Numbered from the stretch's first letter, positions 16,837-26,535 are shown. The stretch is 64,000 bases of DNA from Terriglobia bacterium (GCA_020073645.1 JAIQET010000017.1:1-64000); one strand, 5' to 3'. Notes: a model not told the origin generated them from the sequence alone. Numbers and translations are program-made.

Positions 16837-18446
16837 GCGCGGAAGCTGCCTGGCCCGTCAATCCCGTGCCTCCGGTGGAATCGCCCGAAGAAACCGGGAC
16901 AGTCGCAGCCGTTGCCGACCGCCCCGCTCACGAGGCCGATGTTGCCAAACTGGCCGCGGGCGCGGGTGTCGCCCTGGGCGGCAAGATCGCCGGACGCGGA
17001 GTTCGCCTGCTGGGGGATGTCGCCATGGCCCGTCTGCTGGGACCCTTGGGCTTCGGCTTGTACGCCATCGGCTGGACGATTTCGCGAATCGTGACCCTCG
17101 TCACCCCCTTGGGATTGAACATCGGCGTAATCCGCTACGGCGCCCGCTACTGGAAAAAAGACGTTCCCCGGCTGAAAGGCGTCATCGTGCAGTCGCTTGG
17201 GCTGTCGTTTGCCGCCGGCACTTTGATCGGCGCCGTGTTCTACTTTGGCGCGCCCTGGATCGGAACCCGGGTTTTTGATAAGCCCGAGTCCATCCCGGTC
17301 ATTCGTTGGTTTGCCTTCGGGTTTCCTCTGATCACCTGCGTCACCGTGGCGGCGGCCGCGACTCGCATCTCCCATCGCATGAAGTTCGGCACCATCACCG
17401 AAGACATGAGCCAGCCGATCTCCGACTTGATCTTGTTCGTTGCTTTCTACCTGCTCGGTTGGCGGCTGGGGGGCGCGGTGGTTGCCTGTCTCATTTCCTT
17501 CGCTATTGCCACGGTGGTGGGGCTGCGTTATGTGCGACGCCTGTTCCGCGATGTCGTCAACCCCAAGGTCAAGGCAATTTATCCCGGCAAGGAGCTGCTC
17601 GCATTCTCCCTGCCCGCTTCCCTGACCGGAGTGTTTGGCGTGCTGCTTATCTGGGTGGACCGCTTGTTTGTGGGTTTCTATCGGCCGGCCGCCGAAGTCG
17701 GAATTTATTCGGCAGCTTCCCAGCTCTCGGTGACCTTCGCCCTCATCCTCAGTGGCTTCAACGCAATTTTCTCTCCCATGGCGGCCGACCTCTACCATCA
17801 CGGCGAGTTGGGCCGACTGGAAGAGCTCTATCGTGTAAGCACCAAGTGGGGCCTCTACCTGAGCATGCCGCCCTTCCTGGTCACGTGTGTTGCGCCCAAG
17901 CTGGTCATGGGCGTGCTGTTTGGAAAAGCCTACGTGGCAGGTTGGCCGGTTCTGCTCATCCTCACCTTCGGCCAGGTGATCAACGCCGGAACTGGGCCGG
18001 TGGGATTTCTGCTGGTCATGGCGGGATACCAGAAACGCATGTTCCAGATTTCCGGCACCATGCTCGCCCTGGCCGTGATTCTTGGACTGGCGCTGGTTCC
18101 GCCCTATGGCATGACCGGAGCGGCCATCGCCACCGGCATCGCACTTAGCGGCCTCTTCGTTGCCGCGGTCATTTTTGCGCGCTACGCCTTGGGCATGCTT
18201 CCTTATGACAAGCGCTACCTGAAAGGTGCGGCTGCCAGCGTGCTGGCTGCGATTCCATTGTTCCTGCTTCGCAATGTGCACATGGGCACCGCTCTGATCA
18301 CGGTAGCCATCAACGCCGTCCTGGCATGCGGAGTGTTCGCGGGATCGCTGATCCTCTTCGGGCTGGATACGGAAGATCGCAAGTTTATTCATATGATCCA
18401 GGCGCGTCTGCAACCGGCATTGGCTCGCGCCCGGCAGGAAGTCTGA
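16833..18446 (+). CDS. Oligosaccharide flippase (Wzx-like membrane protein) 2
   Basis: A 537-aa membrane protein with an ~45-residue hydrophilic N-terminal tail followed by about 13-14 hydrophobic segments. It carries the family motif GxxxGGKIAGRGVRLLGDVAMARLLGPLGFGLYAIG at the first helix and a terminal pair of helices LITVAINAVLACGVFAGSLILFGL. The start is GTG at 16833, overlapping the upstream TGA, with GGAGG at 16824-16828. A second flippase in one operon suggests two substrates, for example a repeat unit and a differently decorated or lipid-linked sugar. Confidence 0.75.
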   Translation: MSAEAAWPVNPVPPVESPEETGTVAAVADRPAHEADVAKLAAGAGVALGGKIAGRGVRLLGDVAMARLLGPLGFGLYAIGWTISRIVTLVTPLGLNIGVIRYGARYWKKDVPRLKGVIVQSLGLSFAAGTLIGAVFYFGAPWIGTRVFDKPESIPVIRWFAFGFPLITCVTVAAAATRISHRMKFGTITEDMSQPISDLILFVAFYLLGWRLGGAVVACLISFAIATVVGLRYVRRLFRDVVNPKVKAIYPGKELLAFSLPASLTGVFGVLLIWVDRLFVGFYRPAAEVGIYSAASQLSVTFALILSGFNAIFSPMAADLYHHGELGRLEELYRVSTKWGLYLSMPPFLVTCVAPKLVMGVLFGKAYVAGWPVLLILTFGQVINAGTGPVGFLLVMAGYQKRMFQISGTMLALAVILGLALVPPYGMTGAAIATGIALSGLFVAAVIFARYALGMLPYDKRYLKGAAASVLAAIPLFLLRNVHMGTALITVAINAVLACGVFAGSLILFGLDTEDRKFIHMIQARLQPALARARQEV

Positions 18447-18464
18447 ACTCGGGAGACTCGCAAC

Positions 18465-18632
18465 ATGGCAGGGGAACCAAACCACACGGCACAAGCATCG
18501 GCTTCATCGGCATCGTTTCGCGCACCGCGACCCAAACCGGGCTTGAATATTGCTCCACCGTCGTTCTTCCGCCGACTGCGCCGTTCCATCGGGGGCACGG
18601 TCGCGTATCTGGCCAGCTGGTGGCGGTACTGA
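18465..18632 (+). CDS. Candidate small protein, 55 aa
   Basis: An ATG at 18465 preceded by GGGAGA, 18 bp after the flippase stop, opens 55 codons: a Pro/Ser/Ala-rich basic N-terminus, then SFFRRLRRSIGGTVAYLASWWRY. It ends 11 bp before the most plausible TTG start of the sulfotransferase, filling an otherwise odd 200-bp gap. The basic-hydrophobic C-terminus could associate with the membrane. Function unknown; it may be spurious. Confidence 0.4.
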   Translation: MAGEPNHTAQASASSASFRAPRPKPGLNIAPPSFFRRLRRSIGGTVAYLASWWRY

Positions 18633-18643
18633 CGCGGAGACCA

Positions 18644-19558
18644 TTGAGTCTGATCAATCCAAAGCGAGTCTGGTACCAGGTGGCGAAGTCGGGGCTCCGT
18701 GGGCCCTTGACCCGGCTCCGGCACTGGGGATTGCATGGCAACGACGCCTTCATCGCCTCCTATCCTCGCTCCGGCAACACCTGGCTGCGCTTTGTGCTCT
18801 TTGACATCCTGGTCAGCGGGCAGACCTCTGGCTTCGACGAAGTGAACCACATCATCGCCGAGGTCGGGCTGCACCAGCCGGCGATGAAGTTGCTTCCCGG
18901 CGAAGGCCGTCTCATCAAGACCCACGAGGCGTACCGCAAGCAGTACCAGAAGGCCATTTACCTGGTGCGGGATGTCCGGGATGTAGTGCTTTCGGAATTC
19001 GCTTATCAGAAAGCCCTGGGATGGGTGCCCGATGACTTCGAAGATTTCCTGGGCCGCTTCCTGCACGGAGGGGTCAACCCCTTCAGTCCCTGGCATGAGC
19101 ACGTGCCGGGCTGGGTCAACTCACCCCTGGCCGGCACCCCGAACTTCCTGTTGATCCGGTTTGAGGAGCTGCGCCGTAACACCGAGCAGGTGCTGAACCG
19201 CGTGTTGGATTTCCTGGGGGTGATGGTAGATCCACAGGTGGTGCGCGATGCCATCGCCAACAACACCGTCAAGAAAATGCAGGAGAAAGAGCAGCGCTCC
19301 CCGCAACTCTCGGACACCGCTCCTAAGCCCACGTCGTCCGAAGAAAGCCGCTTCATCCGTAGCGGTTCGGTGGGTGGGTGGCGTAATCGCCTCACCCAGG
19401 CGCAGGTGGAAAGAATTGAGCAGTATGCCGGAAAGATCCTGGCCCAGATGGGCTATCCGACCGGCGGACATGATAACGACACGACGCAGCTGCAATCGCC
19501 TTCTGCCCTCATGACAGCGGCGGGCCACACCAACATCGAAGAACAGGTTAGCCGGTAG
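18644..19558 (+). CDS. PAPS-dependent sulfotransferase 1
   Basis: A 304-aa cytosolic-type sulfotransferase. The 5'-phosphosulfate loop is SYPRSGNTWLRF, about 45 residues from the N-terminus. The 3'-phosphate-binding segment is YLVRDVRDVVLSEF, and the C-terminal GGWRNRLTQAQVERIEQ helix region is typical. It transfers sulfate from PAPS to a sugar or other hydroxyl. The start is TTG at 18644 behind GCGGAG; the longer frame back to 18326 runs into the flippase and is rejected. It is similar throughout to the second sulfotransferase at 30816. Sulfated EPS is the natural inference. Confidence 0.8.
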   Translation: MSLINPKRVWYQVAKSGLRGPLTRLRHWGLHGNDAFIASYPRSGNTWLRFVLFDILVSGQTSGFDEVNHIIAEVGLHQPAMKLLPGEGRLIKTHEAYRKQYQKAIYLVRDVRDVVLSEFAYQKALGWVPDDFEDFLGRFLHGGVNPFSPWHEHVPGWVNSPLAGTPNFLLIRFEELRRNTEQVLNRVLDFLGVMVDPQVVRDAIANNTVKKMQEKEQRSPQLSDTAPKPTSSEESRFIRSGSVGGWRNRLTQAQVERIEQYAGKILAQMGYPTGGHDNDTTQLQSPSALMTAAGHTNIEEQVSR

Positions 19559-19577
19559 GTAGTCAGGAGTAAACGCA

Positions 19578-21167
19578 GTGGAAATCAGCAACCGAGAATT
19601 CGGAAACGGGTCGGGGCAGGGCACGTCGTCGGCCTCTTCCCCCTGGCAGGTACTGCTGTTTGGAGCCATAGGCGCGCTGGGATTTCTGGCCATTCTGGAA
19701 TTGTCAGAGCTCGTGGCGAAGCACTTGCACAGCTATCGCGGCTACAAGGAATACGTCCTTCTCGCGCTCCTAGCGACCGGTGCGTTGTGCGCAGTGTACT
19801 TCTACAAGACCCTCCGCCAAGCTATCCCTGCAGGCGTCGAGTTGGTCCGCAGCCTCAGGTGGTACCACTGGCTGTGGGCGATCATTTTCATCAGCGGACT
19901 GGTGTTCCGCAAGCGCACCGCCGCCGAAGGCATTGAAGCGCCGGTGGACAACGCCGCCCTTTTCCGCATCGCTTCGGTCGGCGCCGTCGGCGCCGTCTTG
20001 TTGTGCCAGATGTTCCTGCGAAAAGTTGAGTGGCTCCGCTCCGTCTTCACGGGAATTGTCGGCCTGCTCATCTGGTTCGATCTGATGGCGTTGCTCTCCA
20101 CCATCTGGTCGGTGTATTGGGAATGGACTTTTTACAAGGCGGTCGAATACGGCGTTGACGTCTGCATGCTCGGCGCCGCGCTCTATCTGATCCGCAGAAC
20201 CAAAGACTACAAGTTGTTCATGGACTGGACCTGGGTTTTGTACGGCATCATGCTCGCCAACGTCTGGTTCGGGTGCGTGTGGGACCCGAACGATGCGCTC
20301 ATGAAAGGCGGCGCGTACGGAGTCGCGGGAATCGGCGGATTGGGCGTTTGGCTGCAGGGAGTCTTTCCCGACGTTTCTTCCAACCAGCTTGCCGAATATG
20401 CCGCTTGCATAGCCGCAGTCGGGCTGTGCCGGCTCCTGCCTATCAACCGCAAGCGGGAAAACGTCGCCTGGTATTGGTTCGTCTTCCTCTTCGGCTTCGC
20501 CACCATGATCTTCGGCCAGACCCGCTCCGCAGTCGGCGGATTCTGCCTCGCGGTGTTCCTCATCTATCTGCTCTCCAGCCGCGTCGGCCAGGGCGCCACC
20601 ATCGTACTCTCAAGTTGTTTCATGATCGTCATCACCGGCTTCTACCAGTACCTTTGGGACTACCTGAAGCGCGGTCAAAGTGACAACCAGCTCGCGTCCT
20701 TCAGCAGCCGCCTGGAATGGTGGGAAGTCGCGTTGGAAAAATTCGCCATGTATCCCTTCACCGGGTTAGGCATGTGGGCTGCCGCCCGGTTCGGTGTGCT
20801 GGCTAAGATCGGCTACACCCAGACCGCCACCGTCCACAGCGACTGGGTGGAGATCATCGTAGGCACTGGCGCCTGGGGACTTACCCCGGTGCTCATCCTC
20901 ATGGGCATGGCGTGGTGGATCCTGGTCAAGTGCACCATCAATCACAAGCTCGATATGCGCGACCGCCAGCTGGCCTACGAAGGCATGGCGGTTCTGGCCG
21001 TGGTCTCGGCCCGCATGTTCTTTATGACCGACCTCAGCCTGCATCCGCCCTGCCACTTTTTTGTTGCCCTGGGAGCGGCCGAATTCCTCCGCCGCAAGCT
21101 CAAGAAGCCACAAGCCTACGAGCAGGATTACGCCCCGGCACAACTCTCCGCTAGCGCGGGTGTTTGA
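19578..21167 (+). CDS. O-antigen ligase/polymerase-like membrane protein (Wzy-like)
   Basis: A 529-aa membrane protein with about 12 hydrophobic segments. It has a large extracytoplasmic loop near 250-290 and the polymerase-like stretch FGQTRSAVGGFCLAVFLIYLLSSR. GTG 19578 follows CAGGAGT. Wzy polymerases join repeat units in the periplasm; WaaL-type ligases look similar. Position in an EPS locus with a flippase and Wzz-like gene favours a polymerase. Confidence 0.7.
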   Translation: MEISNREFGNGSGQGTSSASSPWQVLLFGAIGALGFLAILELSELVAKHLHSYRGYKEYVLLALLATGALCAVYFYKTLRQAIPAGVELVRSLRWYHWLWAIIFISGLVFRKRTAAEGIEAPVDNAALFRIASVGAVGAVLLCQMFLRKVEWLRSVFTGIVGLLIWFDLMALLSTIWSVYWEWTFYKAVEYGVDVCMLGAALYLIRRTKDYKLFMDWTWVLYGIMLANVWFGCVWDPNDALMKGGAYGVAGIGGLGVWLQGVFPDVSSNQLAEYAACIAAVGLCRLLPINRKRENVAWYWFVFLFGFATMIFGQTRSAVGGFCLAVFLIYLLSSRVGQGATIVLSSCFMIVITGFYQYLWDYLKRGQSDNQLASFSSRLEWWEVALEKFAMYPFTGLGMWAAARFGVLAKIGYTQTATVHSDWVEIIVGTGAWGLTPVLILMGMAWWILVKCTINHKLDMRDRQLAYEGMAVLAVVSARMFFMTDLSLHPPCHFFVALGAAEFLRRKLKKPQAYEQDYAPAQLSASAGV

Positions 21168-21174
21168 TTTCAAG

Positions 21175-22263
21175 ATGAAGAAGGCCCTGCTCGCAATCAT
21201 GCTCTCTGCGTCACTGGTTGGTGCACTATCCGCCGCGGACAAGAAAAAGTCCGATGATAGTGAAACCCTGCGGCACTATGCCGATCCCCTGAAGTTCTAT
21301 ATCGGCACCGGCGTCAAACCCAAATCGTGGGACCAGGACCAGGAGGGTCAGCGCATTCTGGCGCGTGAGTTTAACGCCACCATCACCATGGGGATGATGG
21401 GAGTCAATCAACCGGAAGAGGGCCGGTTTGATTTCTCCAAGATGGACCGCACCATGCGGTTCGCCAAAGAGCACGACATGAAGATCTGGGGCGCGGCCCT
21501 GATTTATCGCCCCGATTCCCTGCCCCAGTGGATGCACGAGAAAATGCGCGGCGGCCCCAAGCACTCGTTTAGCCCCGGGCAACTGGAGGACCTCATGAAG
21601 AGATACATCCAGACCGTGGTGCGCCACGGGGGCGATGCCTTCTACGCCTGGGGAGTCGTAAACGAGCCGCTCTCCCACCGCAACAATCCCTGGGAAATCA
21701 TCCTGGGCCAGGATGAGTACATCGCCAAGGCATTTCGCTACGCGCGCGAGGCCACCAATGTCCCCCTGGTGCTGAACGAAACCTTTGGCCAGACCGGCAT
21801 TGACAAGGGACGCGCCGATGAATTCTTTGGCATCGCGAAGCGCATGAAGGCGCAGGGCGTCCCCATCGACGGCCTGGGCACCGAGATGCACCTGGAAGCG
21901 CACCGGCTTGATCCCGACTACCTCGATCAGTTCAAAAATTTTCTGCGCCGTGCTCGCGAGCTGGGCATGCCGGTGTACATCACCGAAATGGACGTCTATC
22001 AGGGCCCCCCGGGCTCAGTGAAAGACCCGTGGGAAACGCAGCGCAGGATTTATCACGATGTGGCCGCGACTTGCCTCGCGGACTCCAATTGCAAAGGCAT
22101 GACGATCTGGGATCTGTCCGACAAAGATACCTGGCTGGTGAACAAAAGGCAGGAAGACTTGCATGACGCCAAGCCTGATTTGTTTGACGACGATCACCAG
22201 AAAAAGCCTGCCTACTACGGCGTGCTGGACGCGCTGAAGGAAGCAGCAGTTGCCAGGCACTAG
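21175..22263 (+). CDS. Secreted GH10-family glycoside hydrolase (xylanase-like)
   Basis: A 362-aa secreted protein with signal peptide (about 1-21, ending LSAA). The GH10 acid/base Glu164 lies in WGVVNEPL and the nucleophile Glu271 in VYITEMDVY; IDGLGTEMHLEA is also a family motif. The usual substrate-binding GHxLVWH segment is replaced by WGAALIYRPDSLPQW, so the glycan recognised is probably not ordinary xylan. Inside the EPS operon it is more likely to trim or release the polymer than to digest plant xylan. Confidence 0.8.
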   Translation: MKKALLAIMLSASLVGALSAADKKKSDDSETLRHYADPLKFYIGTGVKPKSWDQDQEGQRILAREFNATITMGMMGVNQPEEGRFDFSKMDRTMRFAKEHDMKIWGAALIYRPDSLPQWMHEKMRGGPKHSFSPGQLEDLMKRYIQTVVRHGGDAFYAWGVVNEPLSHRNNPWEIILGQDEYIAKAFRYAREATNVPLVLNETFGQTGIDKGRADEFFGIAKRMKAQGVPIDGLGTEMHLEAHRLDPDYLDQFKNFLRRARELGMPVYITEMDVYQGPPGSVKDPWETQRRIYHDVAATCLADSNCKGMTIWDLSDKDTWLVNKRQEDLHDAKPDLFDDDHQKKPAYYGVLDALKEAAVARH

Positions 22264-22329
22264 CAGCCCTCGCGTAGAGACAACCGCCTCGGCTCTCCAG
22301 CAAGCCAAGTGAGCCTGGCGAGAACCAGA

Positions 22330-23085
22330 ATGCCCTCGGACGGAAAAGCAAGAATCGTCACCACCAGCTGGGATGACGGCGACATCCGCGATCTCCGCAT
22401 CGCGGAGTTGCTCCATGCCCGGGGCATGGGCGGGACCTTTTATGTTCCCATCGAACCCTTCAACGGCAATCCGTCGCTGAGCAAGACCGCCATGCGGTCG
22501 CTCATCGCCGAGGGCTTCGAGATCGGCGGCCATGGCATCACCCACGAGATCATGTCCGAAGTGCCGGTCGAGAAACTGGACTACATCGTACGCACCTGTA
22601 AGGCAATCCACGAAGACACCCTCGGCCAGCACATCCGCATGTTCTGCTATCCCCGCGGACGCTATACCGGCCACGTCGTAAAAGCGCTGAAGAAGGCAGG
22701 CTACGAGGGCGCCCGGACGGTTCGCTTGTTGGCCACCGATACCCGCTACAGTCCCTTCGACTTGCCTACCAGCACCCAGGTGTACCCTCATACCCGGACG
22801 GAATACCTGCGGAACATCGCCAAGGCGCGGAAGTTCGGCCGCCTTTATGATTACGTGACCCGCCTCGGCCTGGGCGATGACTGGGTCGAGATCGGCAAGA
22901 AATTGTTCGACCGCGTCCTCCACGAGGGCGGAATCTGGCACCTTTGGGGCCATTCCTGGGAGATCGACCAGTTAGGACTGTGGGACGAGTTTGCACAAAT
23001 GCTCGACTACGTCTGCGGACGCCAGGACGTGCTCTATGTCAACAACAGCGATCTTCCGCAATATGTCACACGTCACCCCAACTGA
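22330..23085 (+). CDS. Polysaccharide deacetylase (CE4/NodB fold)
   Basis: A 251-aa deacetylase. Motif 1 is TSWDDGD (Asp15/Asp16), motif 2 HGITHE (His68/His72), motif 3 YPRGRY, and a HSWEID segment with the late His follows. It has no signal peptide, so it probably acts on cytoplasmic lipid-linked or nucleotide-linked sugars, removing N- or O-acetyl groups. The ATG at 22330 has a weak GGCGAG upstream; a GTG at 22309 is the alternative. Located between the hydrolase and the GT4 genes. Confidence 0.8.
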   Translation: MPSDGKARIVTTSWDDGDIRDLRIAELLHARGMGGTFYVPIEPFNGNPSLSKTAMRSLIAEGFEIGGHGITHEIMSEVPVEKLDYIVRTCKAIHEDTLGQHIRMFCYPRGRYTGHVVKALKKAGYEGARTVRLLATDTRYSPFDLPTSTQVYPHTRTEYLRNIAKARKFGRLYDYVTRLGLGDDWVEIGKKLFDRVLHEGGIWHLWGHSWEIDQLGLWDEFAQMLDYVCGRQDVLYVNNSDLPQYVTRHPN

Positions 23086-23110
23086 GCCGCCGCCCCCAAC
23101 CTCGACATAG

Positions 23111-24331
23111 ATGAAAATCCTCCTGGTCCATAACCGCTACAAGATCCATGGCGGCGAAGAAGTGGTTTTCGAGCAGGAGCGCCAACTGCTGGAGCGGGCC
23201 GGACATCAGGTCCTGACCTATTGCCGAAACAACTTTGAAGCAGATGACTACGGAGGGTTGCGGCGATTTGCCCTGATCAAGAACATCACCTGGTCCAGCC
23301 ACACCATGGATCAGCTCGGTCGTCTGCTCCGCGAGCAACAGCCCGCAGTGGTGCACGTTCACAACACCTTCATGATGATGTCGCCGTCGGTGTTCGCTGC
23401 CTGCCGCCAAGCCCGCGTCCCGGCGGTGCAGACCTTGCACAACTACCGGCTTTTCTGTCCGGCCGCGAATTTCATTCGCGACGGCAAGGTCTGCGAGGAG
23501 TGCTCCCAGCACAGCTTGCTGCGTGGCATCCGTTATGGCTGCTATCGCAAGTCGCGCCCGGCAACCGCCACCGTGGCCCTGATGATGGCGGTCCAGCGCC
23601 GCCGCCGTGCTTACCCGGATCTGTTCATTGCGCTGACCGAGTTCTCCCGGCAGAAGTTCATCCGCGCCGGAATTCCAGCGGAGAAGGTTTGCGTCAAGCC
23701 GAACTTCGTGCATCCCGATCCGGGCGAGCGTACCGGCGATGGCGCGCATGCAGTCTTGGCCGGACGGCTTTCGGACGAAAAGGGCTTGGACACACTGCTC
23801 GACGCCTGGAGGCAGTTGCCCAATCGCATCCCGCTTTCCATTGTGGGCGACGGCCCGCTCCTGGAAGAGTTGCGGAACAGGGCCACTGCAATGGGCCTGA
23901 GCGGAATCACCTTCCACGGTCGCCTGAGTCGCGAGAAAACCTTGGAAATGATCAAGTTAGCAAGGTTTCTGGTGGCGCCCAGCCTGTGTTACGAGAATTT
24001 TCCCATGGGGATTGCAGAAGCTTTCTCATGTGGCGTTCCTGTGATCTGCTCCCGTCTTGGGGGTATGCAGGAAGTTGTTGAAAACAAACGAACTGGATTG
24101 CACTTCATAGCTGGCGATGCGGCCGATCTGGCCCGCAAAGTGCTCTGGTCTTGGTCAAACCCTGAGCAGATGCGGGAAATGGGGAAAGCAGCGCGGAGAG
24201 ACTACGAAGCCAAGTACACGGCTGAGAAGAACTATCCCTTGCTGATGGCAATCTATCAGCGGGCCGTGGCCGCCGAAACCGCGGCTGCTCCGGCTGATGC
24301 TGGAGTGGGGTTCAGTTTATCTCGCGGATAA
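23111..24331 (+). CDS. GT4-family glycosyltransferase
   Basis: A 406-aa GT-B glycosyltransferase. The N-terminus MKILLVHNRYKIHGGEEVVF is a GGAE-type acceptor motif. The C-terminal donor domain has LAGRLSDEKGLDTLLDA and the EX7E motif in YENFPMGIAEAFSCGVPVI. A Cys-rich stretch (FCPAANFIRDGKVCEECSQH) occurs as in several EPS mannosyl/galactosyl transferases. One of only two clear non-priming glycosyltransferases in the window, so it presumably adds one sugar of the repeat unit. Confidence 0.8.
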   Translation: MKILLVHNRYKIHGGEEVVFEQERQLLERAGHQVLTYCRNNFEADDYGGLRRFALIKNITWSSHTMDQLGRLLREQQPAVVHVHNTFMMMSPSVFAACRQARVPAVQTLHNYRLFCPAANFIRDGKVCEECSQHSLLRGIRYGCYRKSRPATATVALMMAVQRRRRAYPDLFIALTEFSRQKFIRAGIPAEKVCVKPNFVHPDPGERTGDGAHAVLAGRLSDEKGLDTLLDAWRQLPNRIPLSIVGDGPLLEELRNRATAMGLSGITFHGRLSREKTLEMIKLARFLVAPSLCYENFPMGIAEAFSCGVPVICSRLGGMQEVVENKRTGLHFIAGDAADLARKVLWSWSNPEQMREMGKAARRDYEAKYTAEKNYPLLMAIYQRAVAAETAAAPADAGVGFSLSRG

Positions 24332-24382
24332 GCCTTTCCGCGTTTTTGCAGTAAATCCGAGGGTCGCAGGAACCAACGAACC

Positions 24383-25453
24383 ATGAGTGTTGCCATCATT
24401 TCCGGGTCGGCTGGGCTGGTTGGGTCGGAGACCGTCGGCTACTTTGCGGACAAAGGCATGGACGTTGTCGGCATCGACAACGGCATGCGCAAGGAATTCT
24501 TTGGCGAGGAAGCCTCCACCGCATGGCAGCGGGACCGCTTGAAGCGGGAGATTCCCTCCTATACGCACTACGACACCGACATCCGTAACCAGGACGAAAT
24601 CTTCCGTATTTTCGAGCAGTACCGCAAAGACATCAAGTTGATCGTTCACACCGCGGCGCAGCCATCGCATGACTGGGCCGCCCGCAAACCATTCGTCGAT
24701 TTCACCGTCAATGCCAATGGCACGCTGTCGCTGCTCGAAGCGACGCGCCAGTTCGCTCCCGAAGCCACATTCATCTTCGTCTCGACCAACAAAGTCTACG
24801 GCGACACGCCCAATTACTTGCCGCTGGTCGAACTCGAAACCCGCTGGGAGATTGATCCCAGTCACGCTTACACCAAGGGCATCCCGGAAACGATGTCGAT
24901 CGACCACACCATGCACAGCCTGTTCGGCGCCTCCAAGGTTGCGGCTGATGTTTTGGTGCAGGAATACGGTCGCTACTTCGGCATGCACACCGCCTGCTTC
25001 CGCGGCGGCTGCCTGACCGGACCCAACCACTCCGGCACCCAGCTGCATGGCTTTCTTGCCTATTTGATGAAGTGTGCCGTCACCGGCACGCCCTACACCA
25101 TCTTCGGATACAAGCGCAAGCAGGTCCGCGACAACATCCACAGCAACGACTTGATCCGCGCCTTCGATGCCTTCTTCCAGAACCCGCGCTCGGCGCAGGT
25201 TTACAACATGGGCGGTGCCCGCTACAGCAACTGCTCCATGATTGAAGCTATCGACCTCTGCGAGAAGATCAGTGGCAAGCAACTGCGCTGGGAATATGTG
25301 GAACAGAATCGCCAGGGCGATCACATCTGGTGGATCAGTGATGTATCGCATTTCCAGGAGCACTACCCCTCCTGGAAGCCGCATTACGACGTGCCCGCCA
25401 TCCTGCAGGAAATCTACGACATGAATCGGGAGCGCTGGAGGAAGATCGCTTGA
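24383..25453 (+). CDS. NAD-dependent sugar-nucleotide epimerase (CDP-paratose 2-epimerase-like)
   Basis: A 356-aa extended SDR enzyme: nucleotide motif GSAGLVGS near residues 8-15, STNKVYGD, and a late [16 protein letters not shown]. The segment where SDR enzymes usually carry YxxxK reads LFGASK, with Phe for Tyr, a variant I associate with the CDP-paratose/tyvelose-epimerase-like branch. Ends four bases into the next gene (TTGA overlap). Which sugar nucleotide it handles is not determinable. Confidence 0.75.
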   Translation: MSVAIISGSAGLVGSETVGYFADKGMDVVGIDNGMRKEFFGEEASTAWQRDRLKREIPSYTHYDTDIRNQDEIFRIFEQYRKDIKLIVHTAAQPSHDWAARKPFVDFTVNANGTLSLLEATRQFAPEATFIFVSTNKVYGDTPNYLPLVELETRWEIDPSHAYTKGIPETMSIDHTMHSLFGASKVAADVLVQEYGRYFGMHTACFRGGCLTGPNHSGTQLHGFLAYLMKCAVTGTPYTIFGYKRKQVRDNIHSNDLIRAFDAFFQNPRSAQVYNMGGARYSNCSMIEAIDLCEKISGKQLRWEYVEQNRQGDHIWWISDVSHFQEHYPSWKPHYDVPAILQEIYDMNRERWRKIA

Positions 25454-26253
25454 TCCACGCGGAAAAGAAGAACGTTGTCGGCATCCTGGTGGACGTCATC
25501 GACTACGAGGGGGCGATCGCTTACGTGATCCGCGCTGCGCGCGAACGCCGCTCCGCATCGATTTCGGCGCTCGCGGTCCACGGCGTGATGACCGGAGCGC
25601 TGGACAAGGAACACAAGCATCGCCTGAACAATCTTGACATTGTACTGCCCGACGGTCAGCCGGTGCGTTGGGCCCTGAACTTGCTTTATCGCGCGCCGCT
25701 GCGCGACCGCTGCTACGGTCCCAACCTCACTCTGTATTTATGTGAGCAAGCGGCCAAAGAGGGTCTGCCGGTTTTCTTCTACGGCGCAACCTCTTCCATC
25801 CTCGACGCAATGCGGGAGAATTTGCGAAAGCGATTCCCCAACCTGATCATCGCCGGCATGGAACCATCGAAGTTTCGCCGGCTGAACCCCCAGGAAAAAA
25901 TCGAACTGGCGGACAGAATCAAGGACTCCGGCGCCACCATGGTATTCGTCGGTCTGGGCTGCCCGCGGCAGGAGGTTTTCGTTTACGAGTTTCATGACCT
26001 GCTGCCCATGCCCGCGCTGGCCGTGGGTGCGGCATTCCCGTTCATCGCCGGCGAAGTGAGGCAGGCGCCTCGCTGGATCCAGGACATGGGCATGGAATGG
26101 TTTTTCCGGTTGTGCATGGAGCCCCGCCGTTTGTGGCGCCGCTACGTGTACCTGAATCCGGCGTACGTAACTTTGCTGATGCTCCAACTGCTAGGGCTGC
26201 GCTCGTTTGATACCGACGGCGTTTCACCCAGCTCCGAGTTGCTGTATGGATAG
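25450..26253 (+). CDS. WecG/TagA/CpsF-family glycosyltransferase (GT26)
   Basis: A 267-aa GT26 enzyme with [10 protein letters not shown] (the conserved DG near residue 65), [13 protein letters not shown] and the signature [12 protein letters not shown]. It typically transfers the second sugar (HexNAc or HexNAcA) to an undecaprenyl-PP-sugar at the inner membrane. TTG start overlapping the upstream TGA. With the phosphoglycosyl transferase at 29996 it probably assembles the first disaccharide. Confidence 0.8.
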   Translation: MIHAEKKNVVGILVDVIDYEGAIAYVIRAARERRSASISALAVHGVMTGALDKEHKHRLNNLDIVLPDGQPVRWALNLLYRAPLRDRCYGPNLTLYLCEQAAKEGLPVFFYGATSSILDAMRENLRKRFPNLIIAGMEPSKFRRLNPQEKIELADRIKDSGATMVFVGLGCPRQEVFVYEFHDLLPMPALAVGAAFPFIAGEVRQAPRWIQDMGMEWFFRLCMEPRRLWRRYVYLNPAYVTLLMLQLLGLRSFDTDGVSPSSELLYG

Positions 26254-26261
26254 TTGGTTGG

Positions 26262-26290
26262 TTGCTCTGTGTTCCATGTGTCGGGATAAC
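26262..26290 (+). promoter_or_regulatory. Possible sigma-70 promoter before DUF5989 module
   Basis: TTGCTC (26262-26267) and GATAAC (26285-26290) are separated by 17 bp, in the only sizeable gap (93 bp) of this part of the operon. It could give internal transcription of the carbamoyltransferase module. Weak consensus match. Confidence 0.3.
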
Positions 26291-26346
26291 ACCGAGCTTG
26301 CAGGTGCGGTCTCAGCTTTCACAAGAGATTAATCAAGGAGAGGTTT

Positions 26347-26526
26347 ATGGGTTTCGTTGACGTTGCGGTTCGTCGCTTCGGAATTGCGGGAGAATTGCTC
26401 TCGTTCTTCTGGAACAACAAGCGCTGGTGGATGCTGCCCATCATCACCATCATCCTGGTTTTAGGCGTGGTGCTGGTGCTGGCGCAGAGCTCCGTCATCG
26501 CTCCATTCATCTACACCCTGTTCTAG
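26347..26526 (+). CDS. DUF5989-family small membrane protein
   Basis: A 59-aa protein: short amphipathic N-terminus, WNNKRWW, then one hydrophobic helix (MLPIITIILVLGVVLVLAQ) and the conserved ending SSVIAPFIYTLF, which I recognise as DUF5989. AAGGAGAGG lies 7 nt before the ATG. These proteins typically precede an SxtJ-like protein and a NodU/CmcH-type carbamoyltransferase, as here. Function unknown; possibly a membrane tether for the transferase. Confidence 0.75.
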   Translation: MGFVDVAVRRFGIAGELLSFFWNNKRWWMLPIITIILVLGVVLVLAQSSVIAPFIYTLF

Positions 26527-26535
26527 AGGAAGGTA

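Noticed and set aside
16782-18494. 570-codon minus-strand frame across the second flippase
   Set aside because: The plus strand has a clear membrane protein with overlapping start; the antisense frame has no family signature.
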